Below, one piece after another: positions 34,257 through 43,740 of a DNA stretch of 64,000 nt. The stretch's first letter is position 1; each line of letters starts with the position of its first letter. This DNA comes from Jaminaea rosea (taxonomy: Eukaryota > Basidiomycota > Exobasidiomycetes > Microstromatales). The stretch lies in contig NW_020289990.1 of the NCBI RefSeq assembly GCF_003144245.1, positions 186,001-250,000 of the forward strand, read 5' to 3'. The translations under genes were made by a program, and so were the position numbers. The notes beneath the pieces were generated by a model that made no database searches, was not told the DNA's origin, and worked only from the letters and a program-made list of their open reading frames with translations.

Positions 34257-34830
34257 TATGAAGATAGACTGATTGAGTAGGATGAGTTCGACTGAAAAAT
34301 GCAGGGGTGAGAGGAAGCAGTGAATTATCCTTCTTATAGGATGAGGCCACGAAGAGTGGAGGAGTAAGGGTCTTTTGTCCGCTTCGGCCCTAAGCCTGTC
34401 CCAAAAAGTTGGCCCTGGCCCGGGTGATCATCTCTCGCCCGCATCGACTCGACGTCGCCTCGACTCGTGGCTCAAGCCTTTCAACCAGGCGCCACGCCGC
34501 CAGCCGAGGCTGGAGAAGGGCGAGCATCGAAAGCAACACTTTGCTCGCTCTGGCGCCAACTCACTTAGCGCCCTGCCTCAGGGCGTCGTCGGCTTGGGAG
34601 TGCTTGCCTCCCCTCCGCTCAGGCCTCCTTTTCTGGATGCCTTTGGGACGGGCCGCTCTGACCTCGAAAGACATCCAGTGCTCCTCTCCTTCTTGACTGG
34701 CTTGTATCTCCTTCCCCTGTCCCGCTCTCCTGTTGAAACGGCCCGCTCCAACGAGCTCACTGGCTGTCCTCGCCCACCTCGACCCTCGACCTCACACGCC
34801 TTTACCTCCCACCACATCGTCACGACCATC
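34257..34830. promoter_or_regulatory. Divergent promoter region (oxidoreductase / GPI protein)
   Basis: This 574-bp region lies between two outward-facing start codons. It contains the minus-strand TATAAG at 34333-34338. No coding frame is credible. Confidence 0.55.
34333..34338 (-). promoter_or_regulatory. TATA-like element of the oxidoreductase gene
   Basis: TATAAG on the minus strand lies 77 bases before the start codon at 34256, a normal spacing for a fungal TATA element with a short leader. Confidence 0.45.
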
Positions 34831-35636
34831 ATGAAGACTCACTCAGCAACGCTCCTCTTCCTGCTGATGCTCGGCGCAGCTATGTGTGCAGCTGCAGCTG
34901 AGAGCGGGCTGGAACGCCGTATCGATGTGAGCTAAGGATGCCGAAGCCCGAGCGACCTTGGCCATCCACTGACATTCTCAACCATCATGTCTCCACACAG
35001 CCCCCGACCCCGGCACCAGGTATCGGTGACGCCGGCGGTGTAGCGTGCGTACGCCTCACGAGAGCATGCGCTCATTCGTCCGCTTGTGCTGATCTTGTCC
35101 TCCTCCCACCACCTCTTCATCACAGCCCCCACGTCACCGGCCTTCCCGGCGCAGTCAGCAGCGGTCAGCCTGACTCGGACACCGAATCAGGGAATGAAAA
35201 GACAGGCGCAAGCAGCAAGACCGGCGGGCATCGCTCTTCTGCCTCTCCAACCACCTCAGCCGGTTCCACTTCGTCGACTGGCTCGGGAAACACCACGGAT
35301 CCTCTCGGCTCAATCATCTCACAGGGTGCGTCCGTCGCTGGCGTCATTGGGACCGCAGTGGGCAATGTAGCGGGGAACGTCTCTACCTTCGTTGGAGGTC
35401 TGCCTACGTACACGTCGGGTGAGCGAGGCGGTCACCGCGGCGTTCCTGCAATGTGTTTGGCGCAGAGCTGACCAAAATCACTCCATTCGCTGCTCACAGG
35501 CACTCCCTCGCCTACTGCTACAAACAGCAATGGCTCCAACGCCGCCGGTCACCTGCTCGCTGGGCCCCAGCTCGCCGCTACCGCCAGCGCGTTCAGTGTA
35601 TGCATTCTGGCCGGGCTGGTCACGACCCTTCTCTGA
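34831..35636 (+). CDS. Small secreted GPI-anchored Ser/Thr-rich protein
   Basis: Four exons (34831-34926, 35001-35044, 35126-35418, 35500-35636) join in frame to 189 residues. It opens with a clear signal peptide (MKTHSATLLFLLMLGAAMC, then Ala-rich) and a possible Kex2-like dibasic site (ERR). The middle is Ser/Thr/Gly-rich (likely O-glycosylated) with a Gly/Val-rich block (VAGVIGTAVGNVAG). The C-terminus has a small-residue segment (NSNGSNAAG) followed by a hydrophobic end (FSVCILAGLVTTLL), the layout of a GPI-attachment signal. There are few Cys residues, so it is not a hydrophobin or a CFEM protein. It is probably a cell-surface or wall protein. I recognise no family. Confidence 0.82.
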
Positions 35637-35838
35637 TCAGCAGACTCGCTCTGCATCCCAAAACGGCCTCGCCCGAGGCATCTCACCATATGTCACAGCC
35701 TCAACGCAACGAGGCTGCCTTTCTGACGCAGAAGCGCCAATCAATTCGTGCTTGCCACTTTGCCGCCTTCAGCCTGCGGCTCCTCGCACCATCCATACCC
35801 GACACACCTCAAAAAATGACACACAAGCCTATGACAGA

Positions 35839-35870
35839 CGCTCGCTCGCTCGCTCGCTCGCTCGCTCGCT
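35839..35870 (+). repeat. (CGCT)8 microsatellite
   Basis: Eight perfect tetranucleotide units, followed by a degenerate CTCGCTC. It lies about 200 bp after the stop of the GPI-protein gene, probably in or near its 3-prime UTR. Confidence 0.95.
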
Positions 35871-36085
35871 CTCGCTCTTACTTGGCCCTCAGACGAATCT
35901 CTGCACTCCTCGCCTCACGCCACCCCCCGATAATGTAGCCCCTTCTCACTTGTTGCGCTCCTCTTCCACCCAGCTATAGCTCCCCGGACTCTCACGTGTG
36001 CGGGACACACGACCAACGACGAAGCAATACCATCATCAATGTCAAGAGTCCCTCTGCGTGATGTTTCATCGGACGCAATCAGGCC

Positions 36086-36150
36086 GGTCGAGATTCGCAG
36101 AACTCCAAAAAGGTCGAGATTCGCAAAGCTCAACAAGGTCGAGGTTACAT
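36086..36150 (+). repeat. 25-26-bp imperfect tandem repeat
   Basis: Three units each begin GGTCGAG: 36086-36111, 36112-36136 and a partial 36137-36150. The first two share GGTCGAGATTCGCA and an A-rich end. It lies just downstream of the Mis18-domain gene. Confidence 0.8.
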
Positions 36151-36211
36151 CGTAGGCTTGTTCAGCTCCCGGCGTGTTGTATCGGGCTCGTCAGACGCAA
36201 CTCATTGACCA

Positions 36212-38023
36212 TCATGAAGCAGCAGCAGCCGCAGCTGCTGTCGCTCCCGCCACTCCCGCGCCCACCTGCATTTCCCCAGCCAGCGGATCCGGCTCACCAT
36301 CATCATCGTCGTCCTCGTCTCCATCGAGCCCATCGAAAGACGTTGCACGATTGCGCTGAGAGTTGACCAAGTCGAGCTCGTCCGCCTCGTCTTCCTCCCC
36401 GCCGGCAGCATTGTTAGGTTGTGTGTCTCCCGCTTGTGGTTGATTGACTGCTCCTCTTCGTCGCTGCTGCTGACCAGGCGTAGGCGGCGGCCCTGCTGTA
36501 CGTGGCTTCTTGGCGCTGCCAGGAGGTGGAGCACGTGTGACTGATGTCGCTGCCATGCCCGATGAAGACGCTGCCGGTCCAGACGCAACTGTTGAAGAGG
36601 GGTGACCACCTCGCGGTGTTGTGCTACCGCCTGCTGTCGGCGCTGCCCCTCCTTGACTCTGTGTCTGATTGGCCGCTGCTGGACCTCCTCCTGGCGTGGG
36701 TGGCCCACCCGGCCTCGGTCTCTTCTGCGATGGGCCTGAAGGGGTGGCTGCTCCTCGCTGTGAGGGTGATGCGGGCACTTGTCTTCCTTGAAGCGGAGAC
36801 GATGTCGGGGTGTGAGACAAGGCAGCGCCGCTGCCGTTGGCTGCGGAAGTAGAGCCAGCCACTGCTGACGATGGGCCGGCTGTCGCACTATTGCCGGCCC
36901 TGGGCGTCACCCCTCCTTGCCCGACAGTACTTCCACCAGCTGGTCGCTTGCCTTGCGGAGTAGGCATCGCACGGTTGGATAGCCCTGCTTCATCTGCTCG
37001 ACGTTTCCCTGCGTTTGCCCCTCCTGGCGCCGGTCCGCTTGCACCTGCCGGTCCTGGACCAGAACCAGATCGACCCGGATCAGATCCCTGCTGCTGTTGC
37101 TGAAGTATGTTCTCAACGCTCATCAATCTTTCCCCCAACGTCATCATGAGCACTTGGATTCTGCGCCACTCCGACGGGCCAGGCGTGGCACTCCCGCGGC
37201 CACCTCCTGGGGGCCCAGAGCCAGGAGCGACACTAGGCGTTCGCATTGGTCGACCCATGCCGTGCGGTTGAGGAAGAGGATGATGAGGATGATTAGGATG
37301 ATTAGGATGAGGCGCTGTCAGAGTCGGAAAGCCTTGCTGGTGATGCAAGTGCATGCCGCCCCCGCTTCCGCCGCCGTGATGTGACGAGCTGCCGATTCTC
37401 AGTGGTAGGCCCGCGCTCATCCCTGCTGGCGAGCCAGACGAGGAGGTCGAGTCCTCTCTGATGCCACGTAGTCGGCCTTGTGCGCCATGAGCACCTTCAC
37501 TACTGGAGCCACCGTCTCCAGCTGCTGTTGCTCTCCGCGTATCCCTCGCTCCAGGCACAAGCCTCTTCGCCGACCCAAGCGGGTACACGATGACCTTCTC
37601 GAGATCAAAGCTCCACCCATCGCGCATCTCGTCCAAGTCTGGCCCTGTACTTTTGTAGATGCGACCAATGTCTTTCTCGCCGCAAGGTCCGCATGAGAAG
37701 GTAGTGTATGTCGACCCCAAATCTGAGCGTGAGGCGTCGCGGCATAGCAAGAGGCGAGCCTCCCCCTCGCCGTCGTTGGCAGCCGATGAGGACGATTCAG
37801 CGCCGGCTTCGTCTTCGCCGCAGACAACAGCTGCTGTCGCAGTCGTGGTGACGATCAAGCGCAGGTCCTTGCGGATCGTCACGAGTGTGGACGAGTCGGC
37901 GAGGACATGCCTGCAGGAGGCGCATTGCAGGATGACCAGGGAAGAGGAAGATGCCGGGCCTGTGGGTGACCAGGGGGGAGTGTCGAAGTCACCTCGTGGA
38001 TATCTTGATGATGTGGAATCCAT
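36212..38023 (-). CDS. MIS18: Mis18-domain centromere protein (CENP-A loading factor)
   Basis: A single exon encodes 603 residues. Residues about 30-152 form a Mis18/Yippee-like zinc fold: CxxC at Cys34/37 (LQCASCRHVLADS) and CxxC at Cys111/114 (FSCGPCGEKDIG). They are followed by IYKSTGPDLDEMRDGWSFD and VIVYPLGS, which match the family's Y-T-LD-RD-F-Y-LG pattern. Mis18 complexes prime centromeres for deposition of the histone H3 variant CENP-A. A short helical segment (EWRRIQVLMMTLGERLMSVE, then poly-Gln) may act as a coiled coil. The rest (about 400 residues) is Gly/Pro/Ser/Ala-rich and disordered, with an HPNHPNHPHH stretch and an acidic patch near the C-terminus. Fission yeast Mis18 is only about 200 residues, so this one is unusually long. 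It is head to head with CWC24. Confidence 0.85.
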   Translation of the reverse strand: MDSTSSRYPRGDFDTPPWSPTGPASSSSLVILQCASCRHVLADSSTLVTIRKDLRLIVTTTATAAVVCGEDEAGAESSSSAANDGEGEARLLLCRDASRSDLGSTYTTFSCGPCGEKDIGRIYKSTGPDLDEMRDGWSFDLEKVIVYPLGSAKRLVPGARDTRRATAAGDGGSSSEGAHGAQGRLRGIREDSTSSSGSPAGMSAGLPLRIGSSSHHGGGSGGGMHLHHQQGFPTLTAPHPNHPNHPHHPLPQPHGMGRPMRTPSVAPGSGPPGGGRGSATPGPSEWRRIQVLMMTLGERLMSVENILQQQQQGSDPGRSGSGPGPAGASGPAPGGANAGKRRADEAGLSNRAMPTPQGKRPAGGSTVGQGGVTPRAGNSATAGPSSAVAGSTSAANGSGAALSHTPTSSPLQGRQVPASPSQRGAATPSGPSQKRPRPGGPPTPGGGPAAANQTQSQGGAAPTAGGSTTPRGGHPSSTVASGPAASSSGMAATSVTRAPPPGSAKKPRTAGPPPTPGQQQRRRGAVNQPQAGDTQPNNAAGGEEDEADELDLVNSQRNRATSFDGLDGDEDDDDDGEPDPLAGEMQVGAGVAGATAAAAAAAS

Positions 38024-38305
38024 CTTGATGGGGCGCTGCTACCAGCTTTTGGTCATAGCCAGCGTCAAGCGGGACGAAGAGTTGCAACGAGTGGTGGATG
38101 CAGAGTCAAGGTGCGAGCTCAGCCTCAACGCGAGGGCGGACGGAGAGAGAGAGGCGCGACTGGAGCAGGCGCGAAATCGAGTCCGAGGACGACATCGAGG
38201 CGGGGGAAAGAGCGGGCGGAAAGGGCTCTTGGCTCCATTTCCTGAGGCTCAGCAGCAACTTCGCACTCTTTCCCTCCTCACCGCCACCACCGCATCGCCA
38301 ACGCC
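38024..38305. promoter_or_regulatory. Compact divergent promoter (MIS18 / CWC24)
   Basis: Only 282 bp separate the two outward-facing ATGs, so the genes likely share regulatory sequence. No TATA box is visible, as is usual for housekeeping pairs. Confidence 0.6.
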
Positions 38306-39403
38306 ATGCAGCCCCTGTTCAAGAAGAAGAGATCACGGCCTCAGCCATCAGCATCCACCACCTCCTCCTCCTCAACAGCATCGCAGCAAGCTAGTCGTCG
38401 CGACGATGGCAATGATAGCGGCGAAGACGAGGCGGGCCCGTCCGTCGTCGTAACAAAGCAGCGCAAGCTCGATTCCTCCAATCCACTCGTCTCGTCAACG
38501 GGCATCTCACTCGCCAAGCGCAATAGATTGGCAGCGCAGCAGGAAGCAGCAGACGATGAAGCCCTCTCACTGCTAGAAGACGAGTACTCATCCGTCACTG
38601 CCCGCGCAAAGGCTTCCGGCTCCTCCACGTCCGCGGGAGCGACGTCAAATCGAGACAACGCTACGAGGGGAGCCGACTGGTATGATGAAGCTGAGGGCAC
38701 CAGCAGACGATCGGGTAGCCCCAACGCCGCGCCTCCGCCGAAAGTCAACAACGATGACGGAGTCTACCGCGGCCTGTCCGCCTACTCCTCCGCCTCCGCC
38801 TCAAAGGGCGCCGCCATCACCTCTAGTAAGACTGCCCAGCGTGGTCCCATCCGAGCCCCGAACAACATCCGCACCGTAACAGTCATGGACTATCAGCCAG
38901 ACGTGTGTAAAGACTACAAAGAGACGGGCTACTGCGGCTTCGGGGACACCTGCAAATTCTTGCACGATCGTAGCGACTATCTAGCCGGCTGGCAGATGGA
39001 GGCTGCCTACATGCCCAACAGCTCGGCGCGTAACCTCGGCGAGGACGATGCGGCGCAAGATCTCGACGATGAGGAGGAAGAGATCCCCTTTGCTTGCCTC
39101 CTCTGCCGGCAACCCTTCACTGACCCCATCGTCACGCGATGTGGTCATTACTTCTGCTCAGGATGTGCTATCAAGCGTTACGCAAAGACGCCGAAATGCT
39201 TTGCATGTGGAGCGCAGACGGGTGGAATATTCAACAGTGCGACGAAGATCATCGAGAGGATGGAGAAGAGGAGGCGAGGCAAGGAGGAGGAGAGGAAAGA
39301 GAAGGCTAAGGGATGGGGGCGAGAGAACGGGGAGGGGGAGGAGGGTGGAGAGCAAGAATTCTTGGAGGGGGTGGAGATTGGTGGTGGGGATGAAGAGGAG
39401 TAG
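38306..39403 (+). CDS. CWC24: Spliceosome factor Cwc24 (RNF113-type CCCH/RING protein)
   Basis: A single exon encodes 365 residues. A basic, Ser-rich N-terminus is followed by YQPDVCKDYKETGYCGFGD, the start of a CCCH zinc finger (from Cys201). Then comes a C3HC4 RING finger (from Cys264: CLLCRQPF, CGHYFCSGC, CFACG). The CCCH-then-RING order and the YQPDVCKDYKETG block are diagnostic for Cwc24/RNF113A, a component of the activated spliceosome near the 5-prime splice site. The C-terminal tail is Lys/Glu-rich and then Gly/Glu-rich, probably disordered. PRP19, another activated-spliceosome protein, lies about 10 kb away; this is most likely coincidence. Confidence 0.94.
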   Translation: MQPLFKKKRSRPQPSASTTSSSSTASQQASRRDDGNDSGEDEAGPSVVVTKQRKLDSSNPLVSSTGISLAKRNRLAAQQEAADDEALSLLEDEYSSVTARAKASGSSTSAGATSNRDNATRGADWYDEAEGTSRRSGSPNAAPPPKVNNDDGVYRGLSAYSSASASKGAAITSSKTAQRGPIRAPNNIRTVTVMDYQPDVCKDYKETGYCGFGDTCKFLHDRSDYLAGWQMEAAYMPNSSARNLGEDDAAQDLDDEEEEIPFACLLCRQPFTDPIVTRCGHYFCSGCAIKRYAKTPKCFACGAQTGGIFNSATKIIERMEKRRRGKEEERKEKAKGWGRENGEGEEGGEQEFLEGVEIGGGDEEE

Positions 39404-40134
39404 CAGGATCTGTGAGAGTGACGTACGCTCCCCTAGCAAAGGAGCAGGGCAGGTGCTGATAATTCTAATACCAATGACGAGCAGCAGGCCTCCCTACCAT
39501 TTCAACCTGCCCAGATCAATGAGCTGGGTCCGCTGACCGCGGAGTGGAGCTTCGTGAAGCGCGAGATACTGCCTTGCATGAAACTAAGCCTTGTGTAGCC
39601 ACCCTGCGTAGCAACGGACCTGCGTGATGCAGAGCGCTGTCGCATTCTCGAAGTCCTTCACCGCAAATCAGATTGGTCGCTCACGCCACGAACCCGTGAG
39701 TCATCGTGACTGGATTGCCCCTTGACTCGACCATTGAAGTGTGCTCGAGAGCGCCGCAGTCTTGTCCCGCTTTACTCGCTGCTCTCTCAGCTTACCGCTC
39801 CACCGGCTCGTTACGACCCCTCTTCAATCGGGATCGGGCCTGTCGGACCGTGAGGCCGACGAGTGGAACAAGCGCAGTGGATTTTGGCCGACGTGCCGCG
39901 GCGTGTGGACCCCTCAACTTTCCTCGCCGGCGGTCAACGCGGAGTCCGTCGAGAGTCACCTCGTCTAGCTTGCAACCGTTATTCATCAACGCATTTCCCT
40001 TCCTGCTCGATCGTCTCTTCTTCATTCGAGGGCCCATCGACGGCGAGCGTCATCTTACAGACGCTGAGGATTTTGTACAAAAGAGGGTCTGCTCACAGCT
40101 GCTGAGAATTGCATTGCTACGCCACACCAAAAGA
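39404..40134. other. Intergenic region upstream of the MFS gene
   Basis: This 731-bp stretch lies between co-directional CWC24 and the MFS gene. The MFS frame is open through much of it but lacks an ATG before 40135, so I treat it as promoter and 5-prime UTR. Confidence 0.5.
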
Positions 40135-42247
40135 ATGTCCAACCCCGCATCCTCATCGACTCGCCCTCATCAGCCACCCTCCTACATACCTGCCACGCCC
40201 GCGGCGAGCACCAGCAGCGCCGCGGCCGCAGATCAGACCACATCCTCGCAACGCCAGTCATCACATCGTCGCCACCCATCTTCGATCTCTCGCCAACAGA
40301 GCCTCCGAGACTACTATGACAATGACACCGGCAGCTTAGATGGCGAGCTCGGCATCATACCCAGCAGGGAGCGCCGGCCCGCAGAAACCCGTCTAGAGCG
40401 CATGGCTAGCGGTGGTAGCACTCGAGCACGCTCAGCGTCGAACGCACAGCCGAAGTCAGCATCGCGGCTGCGGACAAACGCGTCGCACGATGATTCCCAT
40501 GGGGCCCGAGCGGGGATTGCCGCAGCAGTCAATGAGAAGGTCCCGCCAAGCAGCGAGGGGACTACCTACCACCACGAAGCGACAGCAAGAGTGGGTGAAG
40601 TCGACGTGGAGAAGGGCAATCTCGCAACGCTGCCACCTATGGCTTCCGAAGTAGCAGCTGCCGCGGCAGTGGAGGACGGGACCACCTCCTCCCACTCTCC
40701 CTCATCCGCAGCCTCGACCAACTCTTCAAGTGGCAAAGACCCCAACCTCGTAACGTGGGACTCACCAGACGATCCCGCCAATCCACGCAACTGGCCAGAG
40801 TCCAAGCGCTGGACGGTTATGATCCTCGTCTCGGTCTTCACGTTCATGTCTCCGCTCTCCTCGAGCATGATCGCCCCTGCCTTACCTATCATTGCGGCCG
40901 AATTTGGGATAGACAGCATGGTGGCGAGCAACATAACATTGAGCATTTTCGTTTTGGCCTTTGCCATAGGCCCGCTCTTCATGGGTCCCATCAGCGAAAT
41001 CTTTGGGCGCCGGGTGGTCATACAGGCGGCTAACGTCTTCTTCCTCTGTTGGACCGTGGGATGCGCACTCGCTCAGAGTCAAGGACAACTTACTGCCTTT
41101 CGTTTTCTTGCTGGTCTGGGCGGCGCAGCGCCGCTGACCACTGGCGGGGGGACCGTAGGCGATCTGTATATACCGGAGGAGCGAGGAAAGGGGCTGGCGG
41201 TGTATTCTCTCGCTCCTCTCCTCGGTCCCGCAGTAGGCCCGATTGTGGGAGGTGCAATCGTCGAAGGCCTGAACGGCCAATGGCGCTGGATCTTTGGAGT
41301 TGCAGCCATTGCAGGCGGCATCCCGTTTGTACTGGGATGGTTTCTACTCGACGAAACGTACGCACCAGTCATATTGGCTCGCAAGGCTAAGCGGCTACGG
41401 AAGGAGACGGGTAACCAGGCCCTGCATACCATCTATGAGAAGGATGGCGTCAAGTGGCCAGAACGCTTCCGCACTGCCTTTGTTAGACCCTTCATCCTCC
41501 TCTTCACCCAGCCAATCGTCGTGGTGCTTGCAGCCTACCTCAGCGCAATCTATGGAACAATCTACTTGTTGCTTACCTCAATCAACCTCGTTTTCACGAC
41601 GGTCTACGGCGAAAACGCATTCATTGCCTCGCTCAACTACATCAGCCTCGGGATTGGCATGACAATTGCGGGCCAGGCTGGCGGCTTGCTTGTCGACAGG
41701 ATCTACCGTCGCCTCAAGGCCAAGAATGGTGGCGTGGGCCAGCCTGAGTACAGGCTGCCGCTACTCATGTTCTCGTGCCTCTTCTTGCCTACTGGGCTCA
41801 TCATCTATGGCTTCACCGTGCAATACAAGGTGCACTGGATCGTACCCAACATCGGATTGTTCTTTGTGGGACTCGGCATGATGAGTGAGTGCCGATTACC
41901 GTAGCTGATACCGTAGACGAAGCTCGAGACTAACCGATCTCTGCCTGCCCCTCCGACCACTCAAAGCCACCTTCCTGCCCCTCCAAAACTACAGCATCGA
42001 CGCATACACGACGTACGCAGCCTCTGTGCTTGCCTCCGTAGGCTTCTGTCGCTCCCTCGCCGGCTTTGGCCTGCCCCTAGCTGCGCCCTCCTTGTACGCC
42101 AATCTGGGATACGACTACGGCAACCTCCTCCTGGCGGGTATCGCGGCGCTTCTGGGCATTCCAAGCCCGTGGCTGCTCTGGAGATATGGCGCTTGGCTTC
42201 GGGCAAGGAGCCCGTACGCCTCAGAGGCGTCATTAACTAAGTCGTAG
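40135..42247 (+). CDS. MFS drug:H+ antiporter-like transporter (DHA1 type)
   Basis: Two exons (40135-41884, 41967-42247) join in frame to 676 residues. A disordered N-terminal cytosolic region of about 210 residues precedes the signature entry PDDPANPRNWPESKRWTVM, typical of fungal DHA1 multidrug and polyamine transporters. Twelve hydrophobic segments follow. Motif A is visible as GPLFMGPISEIFGRR, and a Gly/Pro-rich block GPAVGPIVGG resembles antiporter motif C. The last exon restores the final two helices (SVGFCRSLAGFGLPL and NLLLAGIAALLGIPSPWLLW). The likely role is export of drugs, polyamines or other small molecules across the plasma membrane. The substrate cannot be read from sequence. 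Confidence 0.92.
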
Positions 42248-42391
42248 CCGGCTACGGTGGGAAGAATCGATCTACTCTTTGTCACATATCGCCTCATCTA
42301 ATTCATAGGCTCAGCATTGATTAAAGCAACTGAACAGCATGCGTGCGTCTGCCTAGCATCTAGCGTCTAGATCGATCCATCTTCGTTGCCC

Positions 42392-43249
42392 TTAGAGGAC
42401 AGCATCAATGCTCTTGGCCCCGCTGACCTCGACCTCGCCAGGCCCATTCTCAGCCGCAAAGTGCGTGATCTTGAGGTCGTCAGCGACGAGCAAGTAGCGA
42501 CCAGTGCGGATGCCGAATCCCTTGGAGGACATGTCAATCGTGGCGCCGAGAGCCTTGGAGAAGGCAATATCGACGTCCGTGGCGAAGTGGACCTCCCCCT
42601 TGGCCCCGTTGGTGCGACCCCAGGCGGAGAGGACCTAGAGCGAGGAGAGAGGCGAGGCGGGTGAGTAAGGAGCCGAGGCCAATCCGAGGCAGAGGGCAGA
42701 AGGACGCACAAATGGGTCGTTCTGAGCGATGACGTAGACTACATAGCCTTTGTTCTGGTACTTCTGAGCCGACTTGACAATATCAGGAATGTGCTTGACG
42801 TCTGTGAGAGCGAGAAGGCGGCGTCAGCACCTGTCGCTTGACCAACGACACTTTCCCGATCGCTCCTGCGGCTCGAAAGATTAGTGATACTCACGGCAAG
42901 TAGGCGTAAAGGCACCGGGGACGGCGATGATTACGGCCTTCCTGCGAAGATGGAAGCGAGGGAGAAGGTGCATCCGTGTCAGTCGACGTCTAAACGTAGG
43001 CTCAGAGGAGACTGACGCGGCAGCCAGATTCGCATCCTTTCAGCCGCTGCACCTCCGCCTTGCCGCTCATTGACATCTTCTCGCCTCCGTCCCGTACACT
43101 CACTTTCCCTTGAAGAGATCATGCGTCTTGCCCTGCGAAGGGATCCCGCAGGCAGCAGCGTCGTCGAGCTCCGGGGTGTACGGGACCTCAGCGAACGTCG
43201 TGTTGGGGATCGTGGCCCCGACTTGGGCAGCGGCTGAGGGGGCAGACAT
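42392..43249 (-). CDS. AHP1: Peroxiredoxin, Ahp1/Prx5 type
   Basis: Four exons on the minus strand (43104-43249, 42895-42941, 42710-42801, 42392-42634) join in frame to 175 residues. The peroxidatic Cys is Cys64 in VPGAFTPTCHVKHIP, formed across two splice junctions. Cys34 (DDAAACGIP) lies where yeast Ahp1 has its N-terminal resolving Cys31. Later blocks GYVVYVIAQNDPFVLSAWGR, then HFATDVDIAFSKALG and GIRTGRYLLVADDLKI, are classic for the family. It reduces alkyl hydroperoxides using thioredoxin. The first 20 residues show no targeting signal and the C-terminus (DAVL) is not a canonical peroxisomal SKL, so it is probably cytosolic. Exon 2 is only 47 nt. The exons are small, so long-frame searches catch only part of the gene. 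Confidence 0.93.
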
Positions 43250-43740
43250 TTCGGTTGCTTGTCAAAAGATGAATGAAAAGGCTTTGAGGTGAGAGTTCAA
43301 AGGCAAGAAGCGTTGCAGGAACCTCGGCGGTCGTGGTGGAATCGTGGTGGCTTTGCTGCGAACGTCGGAAGAAGTCGACGGCCTGTTGCCGCTGCAGGCC
43401 CGTTCGGCGTTTGGACCGGTGGAGCGAGTGCACGGCTGCTTGACTCTTTCGCCCGAAGTTGACTGGACGTCACCGCAAGTTGAGCCGTCTTCGACGAGCG
43501 AGGGAAGCTGCACCGCAAATCGTATCATATCGTGCCACACTCTGGACGCGCGGGAGATAAGATATAGCGTGCCGCGAGGTCGGATGCGGGACGTCGTTCT
43601 TGGGAGGAAAGACGAGCGTGACTGAAGCTTTGACATTGTAGATTGAGGCAAACGAGAAGCGTACAAGTACAGGCAGGAAAAAGAAGAGCTAAGGAGCGAA
43701 GCTAGATGGTCATCGTGGTGTTCAGCTGAGGCCGCGGCCC
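43250..43740. other. Intergenic region upstream of the peroxiredoxin gene
   Basis: This 491-bp stretch lies between the SMC3 stop and the peroxiredoxin start, both on the minus strand. Frames in it are chance overlaps. No clear promoter motif is seen. Confidence 0.5.

Larger units (their letters stand above)
35637..36211. other. Convergent intergenic region with simple repeats
   Basis: This 575-bp stretch lies between the stops of the GPI-protein gene and the Mis18-domain gene. It holds the CGCT microsatellite and the 25-bp tandem repeat listed separately. No gene is seen. Confidence 0.5.

Noticed and set aside
28014-43249. Biosynthetic or detoxification gene cluster (ABCC, MDR reductase, MFS, peroxiredoxin)
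   Set aside because: No backbone synthase or dedicated regulator is present, and unrelated housekeeping genes (MIS18, CWC24) lie in between.
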